A stretch of 64,000 bases of DNA from Bradyrhizobium arachidis (lineage in GTDB: Bacteria > Pseudomonadota > Alphaproteobacteria > Rhizobiales > Xanthobacteraceae). A model generated the notes under the pieces. It saw only the letters and a program-made list of their open reading frames with translations. It was not told where the DNA came from and did not search any database. This document shows, piece after piece, positions 1 to 9,143 of this stretch; position 1 is the first letter of the stretch; each line of letters begins with the position of its first letter. The stretch spans positions 8,122,001 to 8,186,000 of the forward strand of contig NZ_CP077970.1 of the NCBI RefSeq assembly GCF_024758505.1, written 5' to 3'. Position numbers and translations under genes: made by a program.

Positions 1-1
1 C

Positions 2-1627
2 GACATCTATTCGATCGAGGATCTGGCGCAGCTCATCTACGACCTCAAGAACGTCAACCCGACCGGCGACGTCTCGGTCAAGCTCGTCTCCGAGATCGGC
101 GTCGGCACGGTGGCCGCGGGCGTCGCCAAGGCGCGCGCCGACCACGTCACCATCGCGGGCTTCGAGGGCGGCACCGGCGCTTCGCCGCTGACCTCGATCA
201 AGCATGCCGGCTCGCCCTGGGAGATCGGCCTTGCCGAAACCCACCAGACGCTGGTGCGCGAGCGGCTGCGCAGCCGCATCGCGGTCCAGGTCGACGGCGG
301 CTTCCGCACCGGCCGCGACGTCGTGATCGGCGCGCTGCTCGGGGCCGACGAGTTCGGCTTCGCCACCGCCCCGCTGATCGCGGCGGGCTGCATCATGATG
401 CGCAAGTGCCATCTCAACACCTGCCCGGTCGGCGTCGCGACGCAGGATCCCGTCCTGCGCAAGCGCTTCACCGGCCAGCCCGAGCACGTGATCAACTACT
501 TCTTCTTCGTCGCCGAGGAAGTGCGCGAGATCATGGCCGCGCTCGGCTTCCGCAAGTTCAACGACATGGTCGGCCAGACCCAATTGCTCGACCAGACCAG
601 GCTGGTCGCGCATTGGAAGGCCAAGGGCCTCGACTTCTCGAAGCTGTTCGTGAAGCAGAAGGAAGAGAAGGGCCAGAAGATCTATCATTCGGAGCTCCAG
701 AACCATCACCTGGAGGCCGTGCTCGACCGCAAGCTGATCGAGAAGGCGCAAGCCACGCTCGACCGCGGCGCACCGGTCAAGATCGAGGCCGAGATCAACA
801 GCACCAACCGCTCCGCCGGCGCGATGCTGTCGGGTTCGGTCGCCAAGATCTACGGTCATGCCGGCCTGCCGCATGACACGATCCATGTCAGCCTCAAGGG
901 CACCGCGGGCCAGGCGTTCGGCGCGTGGCTGGCACACGGCGTCACCTTCGAGCTCGAAGGCGAAGCCAACGACTATGTCGGCAAGGGCCTGTCGGGCGGC
1001 AAGATCATCGTCAAGCCGCCGCGCAACAGCGCCATCGTGCCGGAGGAGTCGATCATCGTCGGCAACACCGTGATGTACGGTGCGATCGAGGGCGAGTGCT
1101 ACTTCCGCGGCGTCGCCGGCGAACGCTTTGCGGTGCGCAACTCCGGCGCCGTCGCCGTGGTCGAGGGCGCCGGCGATCATTGCTGCGAGTACATGACCGG
1201 CGGCATCGTGGTCGTGCTCGGCAAGACCGGGCGCAATTTTGCAGCCGGCATGTCCGGCGGCATCGCCTACGTGCTCGACGAAACCGGCGACTTCGACAAG
1301 CTGTGCAACCTCAGCATGGTCGAGCTCGAGCCGGTGCTGTCGGAAGAGCTGATCAACGCCGGCACCTACAACCACTCCGGTGACCTCGAGGCGCATGGCC
1401 GGGTCGACGTGTTCAAGAACCTGCTCGACTCCGACGTCGAGCGGCTGCACGTCCTGATCTCGCGCCACGCGAAAGCCACCGGCTCCAAGCGCGCCGCCGA
1501 AATCCTTGCCAACTGGAAGGATTGGCTGCCCAAATTCCGCAAGGTGATGCCGGTCGAGTACCGGCGCGCGCTGCGCGAAATGGCCGCCAACGCGGACGCC
1601 GAGCCGAAAATCGCGATCGGGGCGTAA
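2..1627 (+). CDS. gltB: Glutamate synthase (NADPH) large subunit, 3' part
   Basis: This is the C-terminal 541 residues of the GOGAT large subunit; the 5' end lies outside the window and the frame is open from base 2. The enzyme transfers the glutamine amide to 2-oxoglutarate, giving two glutamates. Visible here are the end of the FMN-binding synthase barrel ([13 protein letters not shown]), the three cysteines of the 3Fe-4S cluster in [12 protein letters not shown] (about residues 130-141 of the visible part), and the glycine-rich C-terminal beta-helix domain (repeats such as [14 protein letters not shown]). It ends about 140 bases before gltD on the same strand, the usual order. Identification is secure. 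Confidence 0.97.
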   Translation, partial: DIYSIEDLAQLIYDLKNVNPTGDVSVKLVSEIGVGTVAAGVAKARADHVTIAGFEGGTGASPLTSIKHAGSPWEIGLAETHQTLVRERLRSRIAVQVDGGFRTGRDVVIGALLGADEFGFATAPLIAAGCIMMRKCHLNTCPVGVATQDPVLRKRFTGQPEHVINYFFFVAEEVREIMAALGFRKFNDMVGQTQLLDQTRLVAHWKAKGLDFSKLFVKQKEEKGQKIYHSELQNHHLEAVLDRKLIEKAQATLDRGAPVKIEAEINSTNRSAGAMLSGSVAKIYGHAGLPHDTIHVSLKGTAGQAFGAWLAHGVTFELEGEANDYVGKGLSGGKIIVKPPRNSAIVPEESIIVGNTVMYGAIEGECYFRGVAGERFAVRNSGAVAVVEGAGDHCCEYMTGGIVVVLGKTGRNFAAGMSGGIAYVLDETGDFDKLCNLSMVELEPVLSEELINAGTYNHSGDLEAHGRVDVFKNLLDSDVERLHVLISRHAKATGSKRAAEILANWKDWLPKFRKVMPVEYRRALREMAANADAEPKIAIGA

Positions 1628-1637
1628 GTATCGGAAC

Positions 1638-1727
1638 CCGTCATTGCGAGCGTAGCGAAGCAATCCAGAATCTCTCCTCGGGCGATAGCCTGGATTGCTT
1701 CGTCGCTTCGCTCCTCGCAATGACGGT
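1638..1727. repeat. Palindromic intergenic repeat (TCATTGCGAG type)
   Basis: The ends CCGTCATTGCGAG and CTCGCAATGACGG are inverted copies, and GAAGCAATCCAG is answered by CTGGATTGCTTC inside, so about 90 bases can fold into one long hairpin. It sits between gltB and gltD. Repeats of this type are common between genes in Bradyrhizobium and relatives; here it may lower gltD expression relative to gltB or stabilise the gltB transcript. Confidence 0.8.
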
Positions 1728-1770
1728 GAGGAAACAACAAACGAACTAAGCGGCAGGGACTTCGGGTTTA

Positions 1771-3222
1771 ATGGGCAAGATTACGGGCTTTCTCGAAATC
1801 GAACGGTATGATCGCAAGTACACCCCGGTCGCCGATCGTCTGAAGCACTTCAAGGAATTCGTCGTTCCCTTGAGCGAGAAGGAAACGCGCGACCAGGCCG
1901 CGCGCTGCATGAATTGCGGCATTCCCTATTGCCACGGCACCGGCTCGGTCGCGCCCGGCACGCCCGGCTGCCCCGTCAACAACCAGATTCCGGACTGGAA
2001 CGACCTCGTCTATCAGGGCAACTGGGAAGAGGCCTCGCGCAACCTGCACTCGACCAACAATTTTCCGGAGTTCACCGGGCGCATCTGTCCGGCGCCGTGC
2101 GAAGCGTCCTGCACGCTCAACATCGACGACAACCCCGTCACCATCAAGACCATCGAATGCGCGATCGTCGACCGCGCCTGGGACAATGGCTGGCTGAAGC
2201 CGGAGATATCAGCGGAAAAGACCGGCAAGAAAGTCGCCGTGATCGGCTCGGGTCCCGCTGGGCTCGCCTGCGCGCAGCAGCTCGCGCGCGCCGGCCACGA
2301 CGTCCATGTCTACGAGAAGTTCGCCAAGGCCGGCGGCCTGCTGCGCTACGGCATTCCCGACTTCAAGATGGAGAAGGGCGTCATCGACCGCCGCGTCGCG
2401 CAGATGGTGGCGGAGGGCGTCACCTTCCACTACAACAGCCATGTCGGCGCCACCGGCAACGTCGATCCGCGCGAGCTGTTGAACGAGTACGATGCCATCG
2501 CGCTCACCGGCGGTGCGGAAGCGCCGCGCGACCTGCCGATCCCCGGCCGCGAGATGGACGGCGTCCACTACGCGATGGACTTCCTGCCGCAGCAGAACCG
2601 CCGCGTCTCCGAGGAGCCGCTGAACGGGGTCACCGAGATCCTCGCCGGCGGCAAGCATGTCGTCGTGATCGGCGGCGGCGACACCGGAAGCGACTGCATC
2701 GGCACCTCGCTGCGCCAGGGCGCCAAGTCGGTGACCCAGCTCGAGATCATGCCGGCCCCGCCCGAGCACGAGAACAAGGCGCTGACCTGGCCGAACTGGC
2801 CCTTGAAGATGCGGACCTCCTCCAGCCAGGCCGAAGGCGCGGTGCGCGAATTCGCGGTGCTGACGCAAAAGTTTTCGGGCGAGAACGGCAAGGTCAAGAA
2901 GCTGCACTGCGTGCGCGTCGACGACAAGTTCAAGCCGCTTCCCGGCACCGAGTTCGAGCTCGACGCCGAGCTCATCCTGCTCGCCATGGGTTTTGTGCAC
3001 CCCGTGCACGAGGGCCTGTTGAAACTGCTCGCGGTCGACCTCGACCCGCGCGGCAACGTCAAGGCCAACACGCTGGACTACCAGACCTCGCGTCCGAACG
3101 TGTTCTCCGCCGGTGATATGCGCAGAGGCCAGTCGCTGGTGGTATGGGCCATCCGCGAAGGACGGCTGTGCGCCAGGTCGATCGATACGTTTTTGATGGG
3201 GAAGACGGACCTGCCGCGCTGA
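1771..3222 (+). CDS. gltD: Glutamate synthase (NADPH) small subunit
   Basis: The 483-residue beta subunit passes electrons from NADPH through FAD and iron-sulfur clusters to GltB. The N-terminal Fe-S domain has cysteines at about 46, 49, 54 and 67 (CMNCGIPYC then GCPV) and a second group at 106, 110 and 114 (CPAPCEASC). The FAD Rossmann motif is [14 protein letters not shown] near residue 158, and the NADPH motif [11 protein letters not shown] is near 295. Length fits the family. The ATG follows a weak purine-rich site (GGCAGGGA). It follows gltB directly and probably shares its transcript. Confidence 0.97.
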   Translation: MGKITGFLEIERYDRKYTPVADRLKHFKEFVVPLSEKETRDQAARCMNCGIPYCHGTGSVAPGTPGCPVNNQIPDWNDLVYQGNWEEASRNLHSTNNFPEFTGRICPAPCEASCTLNIDDNPVTIKTIECAIVDRAWDNGWLKPEISAEKTGKKVAVIGSGPAGLACAQQLARAGHDVHVYEKFAKAGGLLRYGIPDFKMEKGVIDRRVAQMVAEGVTFHYNSHVGATGNVDPRELLNEYDAIALTGGAEAPRDLPIPGREMDGVHYAMDFLPQQNRRVSEEPLNGVTEILAGGKHVVVIGGGDTGSDCIGTSLRQGAKSVTQLEIMPAPPEHENKALTWPNWPLKMRTSSSQAEGAVREFAVLTQKFSGENGKVKKLHCVRVDDKFKPLPGTEFELDAELILLAMGFVHPVHEGLLKLLAVDLDPRGNVKANTLDYQTSRPNVFSAGDMRRGQSLVVWAIREGRLCARSIDTFLMGKTDLPR

Positions 3223-3254
3223 GTTTGGCGCGAGCTGACCACCACGATTGAGAC

Positions 3255-3357
3255 TGTCATCGCCCGCGAAGGCGGGCGATCCAGTATTCCAGAGACAGCG
3301 ACGTAGTACGGAGAAGCCACGGCGTACTGGATGCCCCGCCTTCGCGGGGCATGACAG
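3255..3357. repeat. Palindromic intergenic repeat downstream of gltD
   Basis: Outer arms TGTCAT and ATGACA enclose two GC-rich hairpins (CGCCCGCGAAGGCGGGCG and GCCCCGCCTTCGCGGGGC) and inverted inner arms GATCCAGTA and TACTGGAT. It fills the gap between the convergent gltD and the outer-membrane gene and may act as a two-way transcription barrier. It belongs to a different sequence family from the repeat upstream of gltD. Confidence 0.75.
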
Positions 3358-3362
3358 CGGGG

Positions 3363-5129
3363 CTAATTCTGCAACCTCACCCCCAGCATCACCACCGTCC
3401 CCTGTGAACCCGCGCCCACGACATTCGACTGCAGAATGTCGTGACGCAGCGTGCCCTTGATCCAGAGGTTGCGGTTGAGCTTGTAGATCAGGTCGCCCTG
3501 CATCGAGTAGGTCTTGTCGTTGCGGTTCAGGCCCTGGTAGTCGAGCGTGCCGTAGGTGAACTTGCCGATGGCAGTCAGCCAGCGACGGAAGTCGTGGTCG
3601 ACCTCGGCGGTGTAGGTGCGCACCAGGACGCCCGAGCCGCCGGGGACGGCGGTTTCGGAGATTTGCGTGTCGGTGATGAATTTGACCGTGGTGAGCCCGC
3701 TCGCGTTCCACACCAATGAGCCCGTCGTGAGCAGGCCTTTCAACTGGCTGAGGCGCGGATCGACATAGTTGCGCGCGGTGTAGCCGATCGAGAGTTCGCC
3801 GATGAGGATGCGCGAGAACTCGAAGGACGTACCGACCTTGGCATAGCCGCCGTTGGAATCACGGAAGTAGCCGTTGCGGTCGGCGGGCTGGTCGTGCACG
3901 CGGGTGTCGCCCTCGACTTCCACGAACGGTTTCAGGCCCGGCTTGAGATCGTAGGAGACGCGCCCGACGCCACCATACTGGTTGTAGTTGCGGTCGTCGT
4001 TGCTGGAGGTCGAGCCGTCGGTGAGCTTGGAGTCCGTGTAGGCCGTGCGATCGACGGTGCCGCCGGCGGAGAGCTGGAGGCGGTTGAAAGTCTGGTCGAC
4101 GCCAACCGTGGTGCCGAAGGTGGCATAGACCGGATACCTGGCGAGGCCGGCCTGGATGTTCGGGCTGCCGGGATTGTCGGTCGCAAGCCGCAGGCGCAGT
4201 TGCGAGGTCAGCTTGAGGTCGCGGTCGACATCGAGGCGGCCGTCGATATGGCCGGTGAAATCCGGACGGTCGATGTCGACAGGCGCGGGCGAAGCGGCGC
4301 CGTCGATGGTCGCGGGCAGCGTGTTGGTGTAACCGGTGAAGGAGCCGCGGAGGTCGGCGACCAGTGCGTGGCGTTCCCAGTCGGACACCGCCAAAAACTC
4401 CGGCGCGATCATGTAGAACGGCGAGCCGATCGGCTTGTTGAGGCGCGCGGGGTTGGTGTCGTAGCCGGTGGAGAGTTCGACCGCTCCCTTGAGCAGGAAC
4501 GAGCCGGCGTAATCGCCGACCGCGCCGAACGGATCGTCGTCGGGCTTGAGGCGGCGGCGCGGCGGCTGGCCCGGCACGTTGCCGGCCATTGCCGGCGGCA
4601 CCGGCGTCTTGGCGGCGTTGACCGAGGGCGGCGGCGCGATCGGCGGCGGCTGACCCGTGCTCGATCGCACCGGTGTCGGCGGAGGCGGCGTGCCCGGCCC
4701 CGGCGAGCGTTTTGGCCGCGCCTGCCCCGGATAATATTTTGGCTGCGTGCGCTTGCGGTTCAGCGAGTCATAGCCGGAGGCCGCAGCGCCGCTGGCGGGC
4801 TTCAGATCGTAGCTCGGAAGCTGGCCGATCCGCGTCGGCGCGGGCGGCGGCTCCTTCAGCTTGTTGAGCTCGCTGCCGGGCACCGAGGGTTGGTCGATCG
4901 TGCTGGCGGTGTCGGTCGTCGTCTTGCGGGTCGGCAGGTTCTGCTGCGCAACGAAGCCGCCCCGGTTGGGATTGAAGAGGTCCGGTGTCGTCATGGTCTG
5001 CGCCGCCGCCGGCGCGGCCTTGAGGGCGATCAGCGCAAGGCACGGCAAGGCGGCGCGAACGAGATGCGCGCGCTTGCTCCGGCCCCTGCCTGGAGGCGAC
5101 CCCACGATGGAAAACTCCAACGAATTCAT
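3363..5129 (-). CDS. Putative outer membrane beta-barrel protein (BBP2-like)
   Basis: A 588-residue exported protein. Residues 1-44 look like a long signal peptide (hydrophobic LVRAALPCLALIALKA, cleavage after AAAQ). Residues about 45-195 form a proline-rich, low-complexity linker. From about 205 to the end there are alternating amphipathic strands typical of a beta barrel (for example LKLTSQLRLRLATDN), ending in VVMLGVRLQN, although the last residue is not the usual aromatic one. This resembles the putative beta-barrel porin 2 group; the transported substrate is unknown. It is divergent from kdsD. The start is the first ATG and lacks a strong ribosome site, so a shorter start is possible. 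Confidence 0.75.
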   Translation of the reverse strand: MNSLEFSIVGSPPGRGRSKRAHLVRAALPCLALIALKAAPAAAQTMTTPDLFNPNRGGFVAQQNLPTRKTTTDTASTIDQPSVPGSELNKLKEPPPAPTRIGQLPSYDLKPASGAAASGYDSLNRKRTQPKYYPGQARPKRSPGPGTPPPPTPVRSSTGQPPPIAPPPSVNAAKTPVPPAMAGNVPGQPPRRRLKPDDDPFGAVGDYAGSFLLKGAVELSTGYDTNPARLNKPIGSPFYMIAPEFLAVSDWERHALVADLRGSFTGYTNTLPATIDGAASPAPVDIDRPDFTGHIDGRLDVDRDLKLTSQLRLRLATDNPGSPNIQAGLARYPVYATFGTTVGVDQTFNRLQLSAGGTVDRTAYTDSKLTDGSTSSNDDRNYNQYGGVGRVSYDLKPGLKPFVEVEGDTRVHDQPADRNGYFRDSNGGYAKVGTSFEFSRILIGELSIGYTARNYVDPRLSQLKGLLTTGSLVWNASGLTTVKFITDTQISETAVPGGSGVLVRTYTAEVDHDFRRWLTAIGKFTYGTLDYQGLNRNDKTYSMQGDLIYKLNRNLWIKGTLRHDILQSNVVGAGSQGTVVMLGVRLQN

Positions 5130-5294
5130 ACGCTTCGAGGACGAGTTCCACCGTTTCGCGGAAAACGTCGTTAATGGAGTTAAAACAATTATGGTTAATG
5201 AGCCGTTGAGGGCGGAACGGGTTACGTCGCCTCTCCGTCCCGGCCGTGCTAAGGAGGCGGCGACGGGCGAACGCCCACCTCCCTGGATAGAAAA

Positions 5295-6302
5295 ATGCCG
5301 AGTTCGAAACCGCTGATGACCTCATCATCCGGCCCCGCCTCTTCACCCGTCGAATCCGCGCTCCGCACGCTGGAGACGGAAGCAAGCGGCATCAGCGCGC
5401 TCTCCGCGGCCCTGAAGGGCCCGCTGGGCGCGACGTTCGCGGCAGCCGTCGAGATGATCCGGCAAGCCAAGGGCCGCGTCATCGTCACCGGGCTCGGCAA
5501 GTCCGGCCACATGGCGCGCAAGATCGCGGCAACGCTGGCCTCGACCGGCACGCCGGCCTTCTTCGTCCACACCGCCGAAGCCGCCCATGGCGACCTCGGC
5601 ATGATCACTGCCGACGACGTCATCATGGCGCTGTCCTGGTCCGGCGAGCAGCCGGAAATGAAGACCCTCGTGAACTATTCGGCGCGTTTTGCGATCCCGA
5701 TGATCGCGGTGACGTCGAACGCGGCGTCCTCGCTGGGCCAGGCCGCCGACATCGTGATCGAACTGCCGAAGGCGCGCGAGGCCTGCCCGCACAATCTGGC
5801 GCCAACCACCTCGACCATGATGCAGGTCGCGATCGGCGATGCCATCGCGATCGCGCTGCTGGAAGGCCGCGGCTTCACCGCGCTGGAATTCGCCCACTTC
5901 CATCCCGGCGGCAAGCTGGGCGCGATGCTGAAATTCGTGCGCGACTACATGCGCACGGGCGCGGAGATCCCGGTCAAGCCGATGGGCACAAAAATGTCGG
6001 ATGCCGTGGTCGAGATGTCGGCCAAGGGGCTCGGCTGCGTCTGCATCGTGAACACCACTGGCGACGTCGCGGGCATCATCACCGACGGCGATCTGCGCCG
6101 CCACATGCGCCCCGACCTGCTCACGGTCGCGGTCGACGAGATCATGACCAAGCAGCCAAAAACCGTGCCGCCCTCGATGATGGCGACCGAGATGATCGAG
6201 GTCTTGAACTCACGCAAGATCACGACGCTGATCGTGACGGAAGCGAACAAGCCGGTCGGCATCGTGCATCTGCACGATCTGCTGCGCGCGGGGGTGGCGT
6301 AG
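5295..6302 (+). CDS. kdsD: Arabinose-5-phosphate isomerase (KpsF/GutQ family)
   Basis: This cytoplasmic 335-residue enzyme converts D-ribulose 5-phosphate to D-arabinose 5-phosphate, the first step to Kdo of lipopolysaccharide. It has a sugar isomerase (SIS) domain at about residues 55-180 (VTGLGKSGHMARKIAATLAS, then LSWSGEQPEM) and two CBS domains at about 220-335 (IITDGDLRRHM, GIVHLHDLLRAG). The HAEAAHGDLGMI-like segment of the family is present as TAEAAHGDLGMI. The first ATG is used; a second ATG seven codons in is possible. Length and domain order match the family. Confidence 0.93.
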   Translation: MPSSKPLMTSSSGPASSPVESALRTLETEASGISALSAALKGPLGATFAAAVEMIRQAKGRVIVTGLGKSGHMARKIAATLASTGTPAFFVHTAEAAHGDLGMITADDVIMALSWSGEQPEMKTLVNYSARFAIPMIAVTSNAASSLGQAADIVIELPKAREACPHNLAPTTSTMMQVAIGDAIAIALLEGRGFTALEFAHFHPGGKLGAMLKFVRDYMRTGAEIPVKPMGTKMSDAVVEMSAKGLGCVCIVNTTGDVAGIITDGDLRRHMRPDLLTVAVDEIMTKQPKTVPPSMMATEMIEVLNSRKITTLIVTEANKPVGIVHLHDLLRAGVA

Positions 6303-6303
6303 G

Positions 6304-6846
6304 CTAGCGCGGAAACCGCGCCGCCTTCCCCTCCAGCGGCAGCCTCAACCCGTTCGCGAGATACGACACGGTACGATAGAAGCCGCACAGCAGCATGATT
6401 TCCAGAATCTGCGCGTTGTCGTAATGCGCCGACAGCGCTGCGAACTCGGGTTCATCGAGCGTCGCACGATGATGCAGCGCTTCGACCGCCGCGATCATGG
6501 CCTGCTCGGCCGGTGACCAGCACGGCGAGTTCGCATTGCCCAGCACCGTGGCGCGAACCTCCTCCTCGGTGAGGTGCGCAGCCCCGGCGAAAATCGCGAC
6601 ATGCACGCCCCACTCATATTCGCAACCATTCAGTGCGGTCGTGCGATCGATGACGATCTCACGCTGGCGCAGGGAGAGCGGCCCGGGATCGAGCAGGCTG
6701 CCGGCGCGAAATTTGTCCCAGGCGCGCGGATGGCCCGCCATCACCCGGAACAGCGTCAGCGGCGGCGCGCCGCGCATGATGCGGTCGAACTGGGCCTGAA
6801 CTTCCGGTGGATATGGCGGCTCGAGCGGTGCAATGCGTGCTGACAT
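6304..6846 (-). CDS. Carboxymuconolactone decarboxylase family protein
   Basis: A 180-residue all-helical AhpD-like protein. The core motif is present as NGCEYEWGVHVAIFAGA (about residues 105-121), but the usual CxxC pair is reduced to one cysteine, so a classical AhpD disulfide cycle looks unlikely. The substrate is unknown. A ribosome site AGAGG lies 6 bases before the ATG. It is divergent from an HxlR regulator, and the gap holds two near-identical operators, so it is probably the target of that regulator. Its 3' end lies one base from the end of kdsD, so the two genes converge. Confidence 0.85.
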   Translation of the reverse strand: MSARIAPLEPPYPPEVQAQFDRIMRGAPPLTLFRVMAGHPRAWDKFRAGSLLDPGPLSLRQREIVIDRTTALNGCEYEWGVHVAIFAGAAHLTEEEVRATVLGNANSPCWSPAEQAMIAAVEALHHRATLDEPEFAALSAHYDNAQILEIMLLCGFYRTVSYLANGLRLPLEGKAARFPR

Positions 6847-6857
6847 GGCCGGCCTCT

Positions 6858-6898
6858 TTGCTACAATTATAGTAGCAATACGCTACACTATTTGTAGC
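6858..6898. promoter_or_regulatory. Tandem operators between the HxlR and CMD genes
   Basis: Site 1 (6858-6878) is TTGCTAC, 7 bases, GTAGCAA: perfect 7-base arms. Site 2 (6882-6898) is GCTAC, 7 bases, GTAGC. Both share the GCTAC-N7-GTAGC core, and their centres are 22 bases apart, two helical turns. This is the layout expected for two dimers binding the same face of DNA. The regulator is inferred to be the adjacent HxlR protein, acting on one or both divergent genes. Confidence 0.75.
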
Positions 6899-6917
6899 AT
6901 CGCGCAAGGGGGGCCGG

Positions 6918-7244
6918 ATGGCAAAGCAGCAGGTGTCGAAACAGCGTGGCGTGCGCGGCTCGCGCACGGGGCGTCCGATCATGGCGCTGCTCGATCTGCT
7001 CGGCCGGCGCTGGGCGTTACGGATTTTGTGGGAGCTGCGCGAAGCCCCCCTCACCTCGCGCGCACTGCGCACCGCCTGCGACGAGGCCTCACCGACGGTG
7101 CTGCAGACCCGACTCGACGAATTGCGAGATGCGGGGTTCATCGAGCTAAGCGATGGCAGCGGTTACGGCCTGACCCCGCTCGGCCGCGAACTATGCGAGA
7201 CGTTCATGCCGCTGCATCGCTTTGCGGAGCGGTGGCGGAAGTGA
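6918..7244 (+). CDS. HxlR-type winged-helix transcriptional regulator
   Basis: A 108-residue DNA-binding protein. The winged-helix domain covers about residues 18-95 (LLGRRWALRILWELREAPLT, then SPTVLQTRLDELRDAGFI and YGLTPLGREL). HxlR proteins often bind GTAGC-like palindromes and sense aldehydes, quinones or redox state. No cysteine that could serve as a conserved redox sensor is seen near the N terminus. A purine-rich site (AAGGGGGGCC) precedes the ATG. The paired palindromes upstream and the divergent CMD gene suggest local and autogenous control. Confidence 0.88.
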   Translation: MAKQQVSKQRGVRGSRTGRPIMALLDLLGRRWALRILWELREAPLTSRALRTACDEASPTVLQTRLDELRDAGFIELSDGSGYGLTPLGRELCETFMPLHRFAERWRK

Positions 7245-7254
7245 GCGCCCTCTT

Positions 7255-7394
7255 ACCCTCCCCTGGAGGGGGAGGGTCGGCGCGTAGCGCCGGGGTGGGG
7301 TGACAGACTATCCATTGAAGCGGTGCCCGAGTGGAGGGATCACCCCACCCCGCTCGCGCTTCGCGCGATCGACCCTCCCCCTCCAGGGGAGGGT
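7255..7394. repeat. Nested inverted repeat, copy 1
   Basis: The outer arms are perfect 25-base inverted copies starting ACCCTCCCCTGGAGG and ending CCTCCAGGGGAGGGT. Inside are a second inverted pair (GGGGTGGGGTGA and TCACCCCACCCC) and a short GC hairpin. A second copy lies at 11695-11854. No coding content is seen. It separates the convergent HxlR and nfeD genes. Confidence 0.85.
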
Positions 7395-7402
7395 GGAAAG
7401 AG

Positions 7403-7846
7403 CTACGCCGCCGCCACGGTGAGATTCGCCCCGTCCACCTGCACCACCTTCACCCTGGTGCCGGCCGGTGTATCCGGGCCGGCAACGCGCCAGATGGTGT
7501 CGCCGAGACGCACGGTGCCGCTTCCGTCGATGATCGGCTTCTCCAGCGTGAACTCGCGTCCCAACAGCGCGTCGGCGCGCTTGTTGAGGAACGGGCTCGC
7601 ATTCGCGTCCGTGCGGCCGCGCGCGAGCCGGCGCCACACTGGCACTGCCGCTGCCGCAAACACCGCGAACATCACGAGCTGCGCCTGCCAGGCCGGGTGA
7701 AACACGAACGACAGCAGCCCGACCAGCAGCGCCGCAAGCCCGAGCCAGAACAGGAAGACGCCGGGCGCGAACACCTCCAGCCCCATCAAGATGAAGCCGA
7801 AGATCAGCCAATTCCAGGTCCCCAACGTAACGAACATCTCGGTCAT
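7403..7846 (-). CDS. NfeD family membrane protein
   Basis: A 147-residue protein with membrane segments in the first 70 residues (WNWLIFGFILMGLEVFAPGV, FLFWLGLAALLVGLLSFVF, LVMFAVFAAAAVPVW) followed by a small OB-fold domain of about 65 residues (GREFTLEKPIIDGSGTVRLG). NfeD proteins work with SPFH proteins in membrane microdomains. It starts 22 bases after the stop of the SPFH gene, the conserved pairing. The frame is open further upstream, but the ATG at 7846 has an AGAGGTC site and gives the usual family N terminus. This is the short form without the ClpP-like protease domain. Confidence 0.88.
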   Translation of the reverse strand: MTEMFVTLGTWNWLIFGFILMGLEVFAPGVFLFWLGLAALLVGLLSFVFHPAWQAQLVMFAVFAAAAVPVWRRLARGRTDANASPFLNKRADALLGREFTLEKPIIDGSGTVRLGDTIWRVAGPDTPAGTRVKVVQVDGANLTVAAA

Positions 7847-7868
7847 GACACGACCTCTGTGAAAAAAT

Positions 7869-8867
7869 CTAAGGCCTCGGCGGCACGGCCGGCGGCGTGG
7901 GGCCGGTCGGCGGCACCGAGCCACGTCGGGCGGCGGCGGACGCGGCCGCAGCACTCTCGCCGAACGTGGCTTTCGCGATCTCGCCGATGCCGGCGAGCGA
8001 GCCGAGCATGCTCATGGCTTCCACCGGCAGCATGATGACCTTCTGGTTCGGTGAGTCCGCGAGTTGTCCGAACGCCTTGATATATTTGTCGGCGATAAAA
8101 TAGTTCAACGCCGAGACGTCGCCCTTGGCGATGGCTTCCGACACCACCAGGGTCGCCTTGGCTTCGGCTTCGGCCAGGCGCTCGCGCGCCTCGGCATCGC
8201 GGAAGGCAGCCTCGCGGCGGCCCTCGGCCTGGAGGATCTGGCCCTGCTTGGCGCCCTCGGCGCGCAGGATCTCGGACTGGCGCTGGCCTTCGGCAGAGAG
8301 AATGTCGGCGCGCTTGACGCGCTCGGCCTTCATCTGCCGCCCCATCGCCTCGACGAGGTCGGCCGGCGGCACGATGTCCTTGATCTCGATGCGGTTGACC
8401 TTGACGCCCCAGGGCGAGACCGCGGCATCGACCACGCGCAACAGGCGCTCGTTGATCTCGTCGCGATGCGACAGCACCTGGTCGAGATCCATCGAGCCCA
8501 TCACCGAGCGGATGTTGGTCATGGTCAGCACAGTGATCGCGTTGTTCAGATTGGCGACCTCGTAGCTCGCCTTCGCCGCGTCGAACACCTGGTAGAAGGC
8601 GACGCCGTCCACCGTCACGGTCGCGTTGTCCTTGGTGATCACCTCCTGCTCGGGAATGTCGATCACCTGCTCCATCATGTTCATCTTGCGCCCGACGCGA
8701 TCGAAATAGGGCACGATCAGGTTGAGCCCCGGGCTCAGCGTCTGGGTGTATTTGCCGAATCGCTCGATGGTCCAGTCATAGCCCTGCGGCACCGTCTTCA
8801 CGCCGGCCAGCAGCGTGACAATGACCAGCAATACCAGCGCAATCGCGAAAAAATCGAAACCGCTCAT
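7869..8867 (-). CDS. qmcA: SPFH/Band 7 (stomatin-like) protein, QmcA type
   Basis: A 332-residue membrane-anchored scaffold protein. One N-terminal membrane helix (FFAIALVLLVIVTLLAGV) is followed by the Band 7 domain at about 25-190 (VPQGYDWTIERFGKYTQTL, SVMGSMDLDQVLSHRDEIN, IEIKDIVPPADL). A long charged coiled coil of Ala/Glu-rich repeats covers about 190-250, and a proline-rich tail ends the protein. It forms oligomers that organise membrane domains and modulate FtsH-type proteases in related systems. It is the first gene of a two-gene unit with nfeD. Confidence 0.92.
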   Translation of the reverse strand: MSGFDFFAIALVLLVIVTLLAGVKTVPQGYDWTIERFGKYTQTLSPGLNLIVPYFDRVGRKMNMMEQVIDIPEQEVITKDNATVTVDGVAFYQVFDAAKASYEVANLNNAITVLTMTNIRSVMGSMDLDQVLSHRDEINERLLRVVDAAVSPWGVKVNRIEIKDIVPPADLVEAMGRQMKAERVKRADILSAEGQRQSEILRAEGAKQGQILQAEGRREAAFRDAEARERLAEAEAKATLVVSEAIAKGDVSALNYFIADKYIKAFGQLADSPNQKVIMLPVEAMSMLGSLAGIGEIAKATFGESAAAASAAARRGSVPPTGPTPPAVPPRP

Positions 8868-9050
8868 AGCTCCTCCAAGGCGGGAAAATGCGTTTCCCGC
8901 GCCGTTGATTGGTCGGGATCGCCACCCTACCGGTTCAGCGGTCGCGATTCACGTCGGCGCGGGAGCACGTTTCCACAAGAAGTACGGAGGCGGAACGGCC
9001 GCCGATAAGTATTGGCGAGCAGGCCCTTGAAACGGCACGGCGGCAACCTA

Positions 9051-9126
9051 GAGCATGATCCGGAAAAGTGTGCAGCGGTTTTCCCTCGCGACAAACGCGG
9101 AACGCGTTTGCGCGGAGATCATGCTC
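9051..9126. repeat. Palindromic repeat (GAGCATGATC type)
   Basis: The termini GAGCATGATC and GATCATGCTC are exact inverted copies, with an inner hairpin around AAACGCGGAACGCGTTT. A 15-base piece of the same family (CCGGATCATGCTCTA) reappears at 47096-47110. Repeats with these ends are frequent in Bradyrhizobium-type genomes. It lies between the divergent... or rather same-strand qmcA and binding-protein genes, in a 276-base gap with no other visible content. Confidence 0.7.
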
Positions 9127-9143
9127 AGACAAGGAGCCACGCG

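Noticed and set aside
2209..3711. A 500-residue minus-strand frame across gltD and the beta-barrel gene
   Set aside because: Arg/His/Gln-rich composition and full overlap with two well-supported genes show it is a high-GC antisense shadow.
3894..5174. A 426-residue plus-strand frame opposite the beta-barrel gene
   Set aside because: It has no motif, Arg-rich composition and lies entirely on the antisense of a gene with a clear signal peptide.
5168..5200. TTAA pairs upstream of kdsD as possible CtrA sites
   Set aside because: The spacings between the TTAA pairs are 5 and 11 bases, not the 7 of the CtrA consensus.
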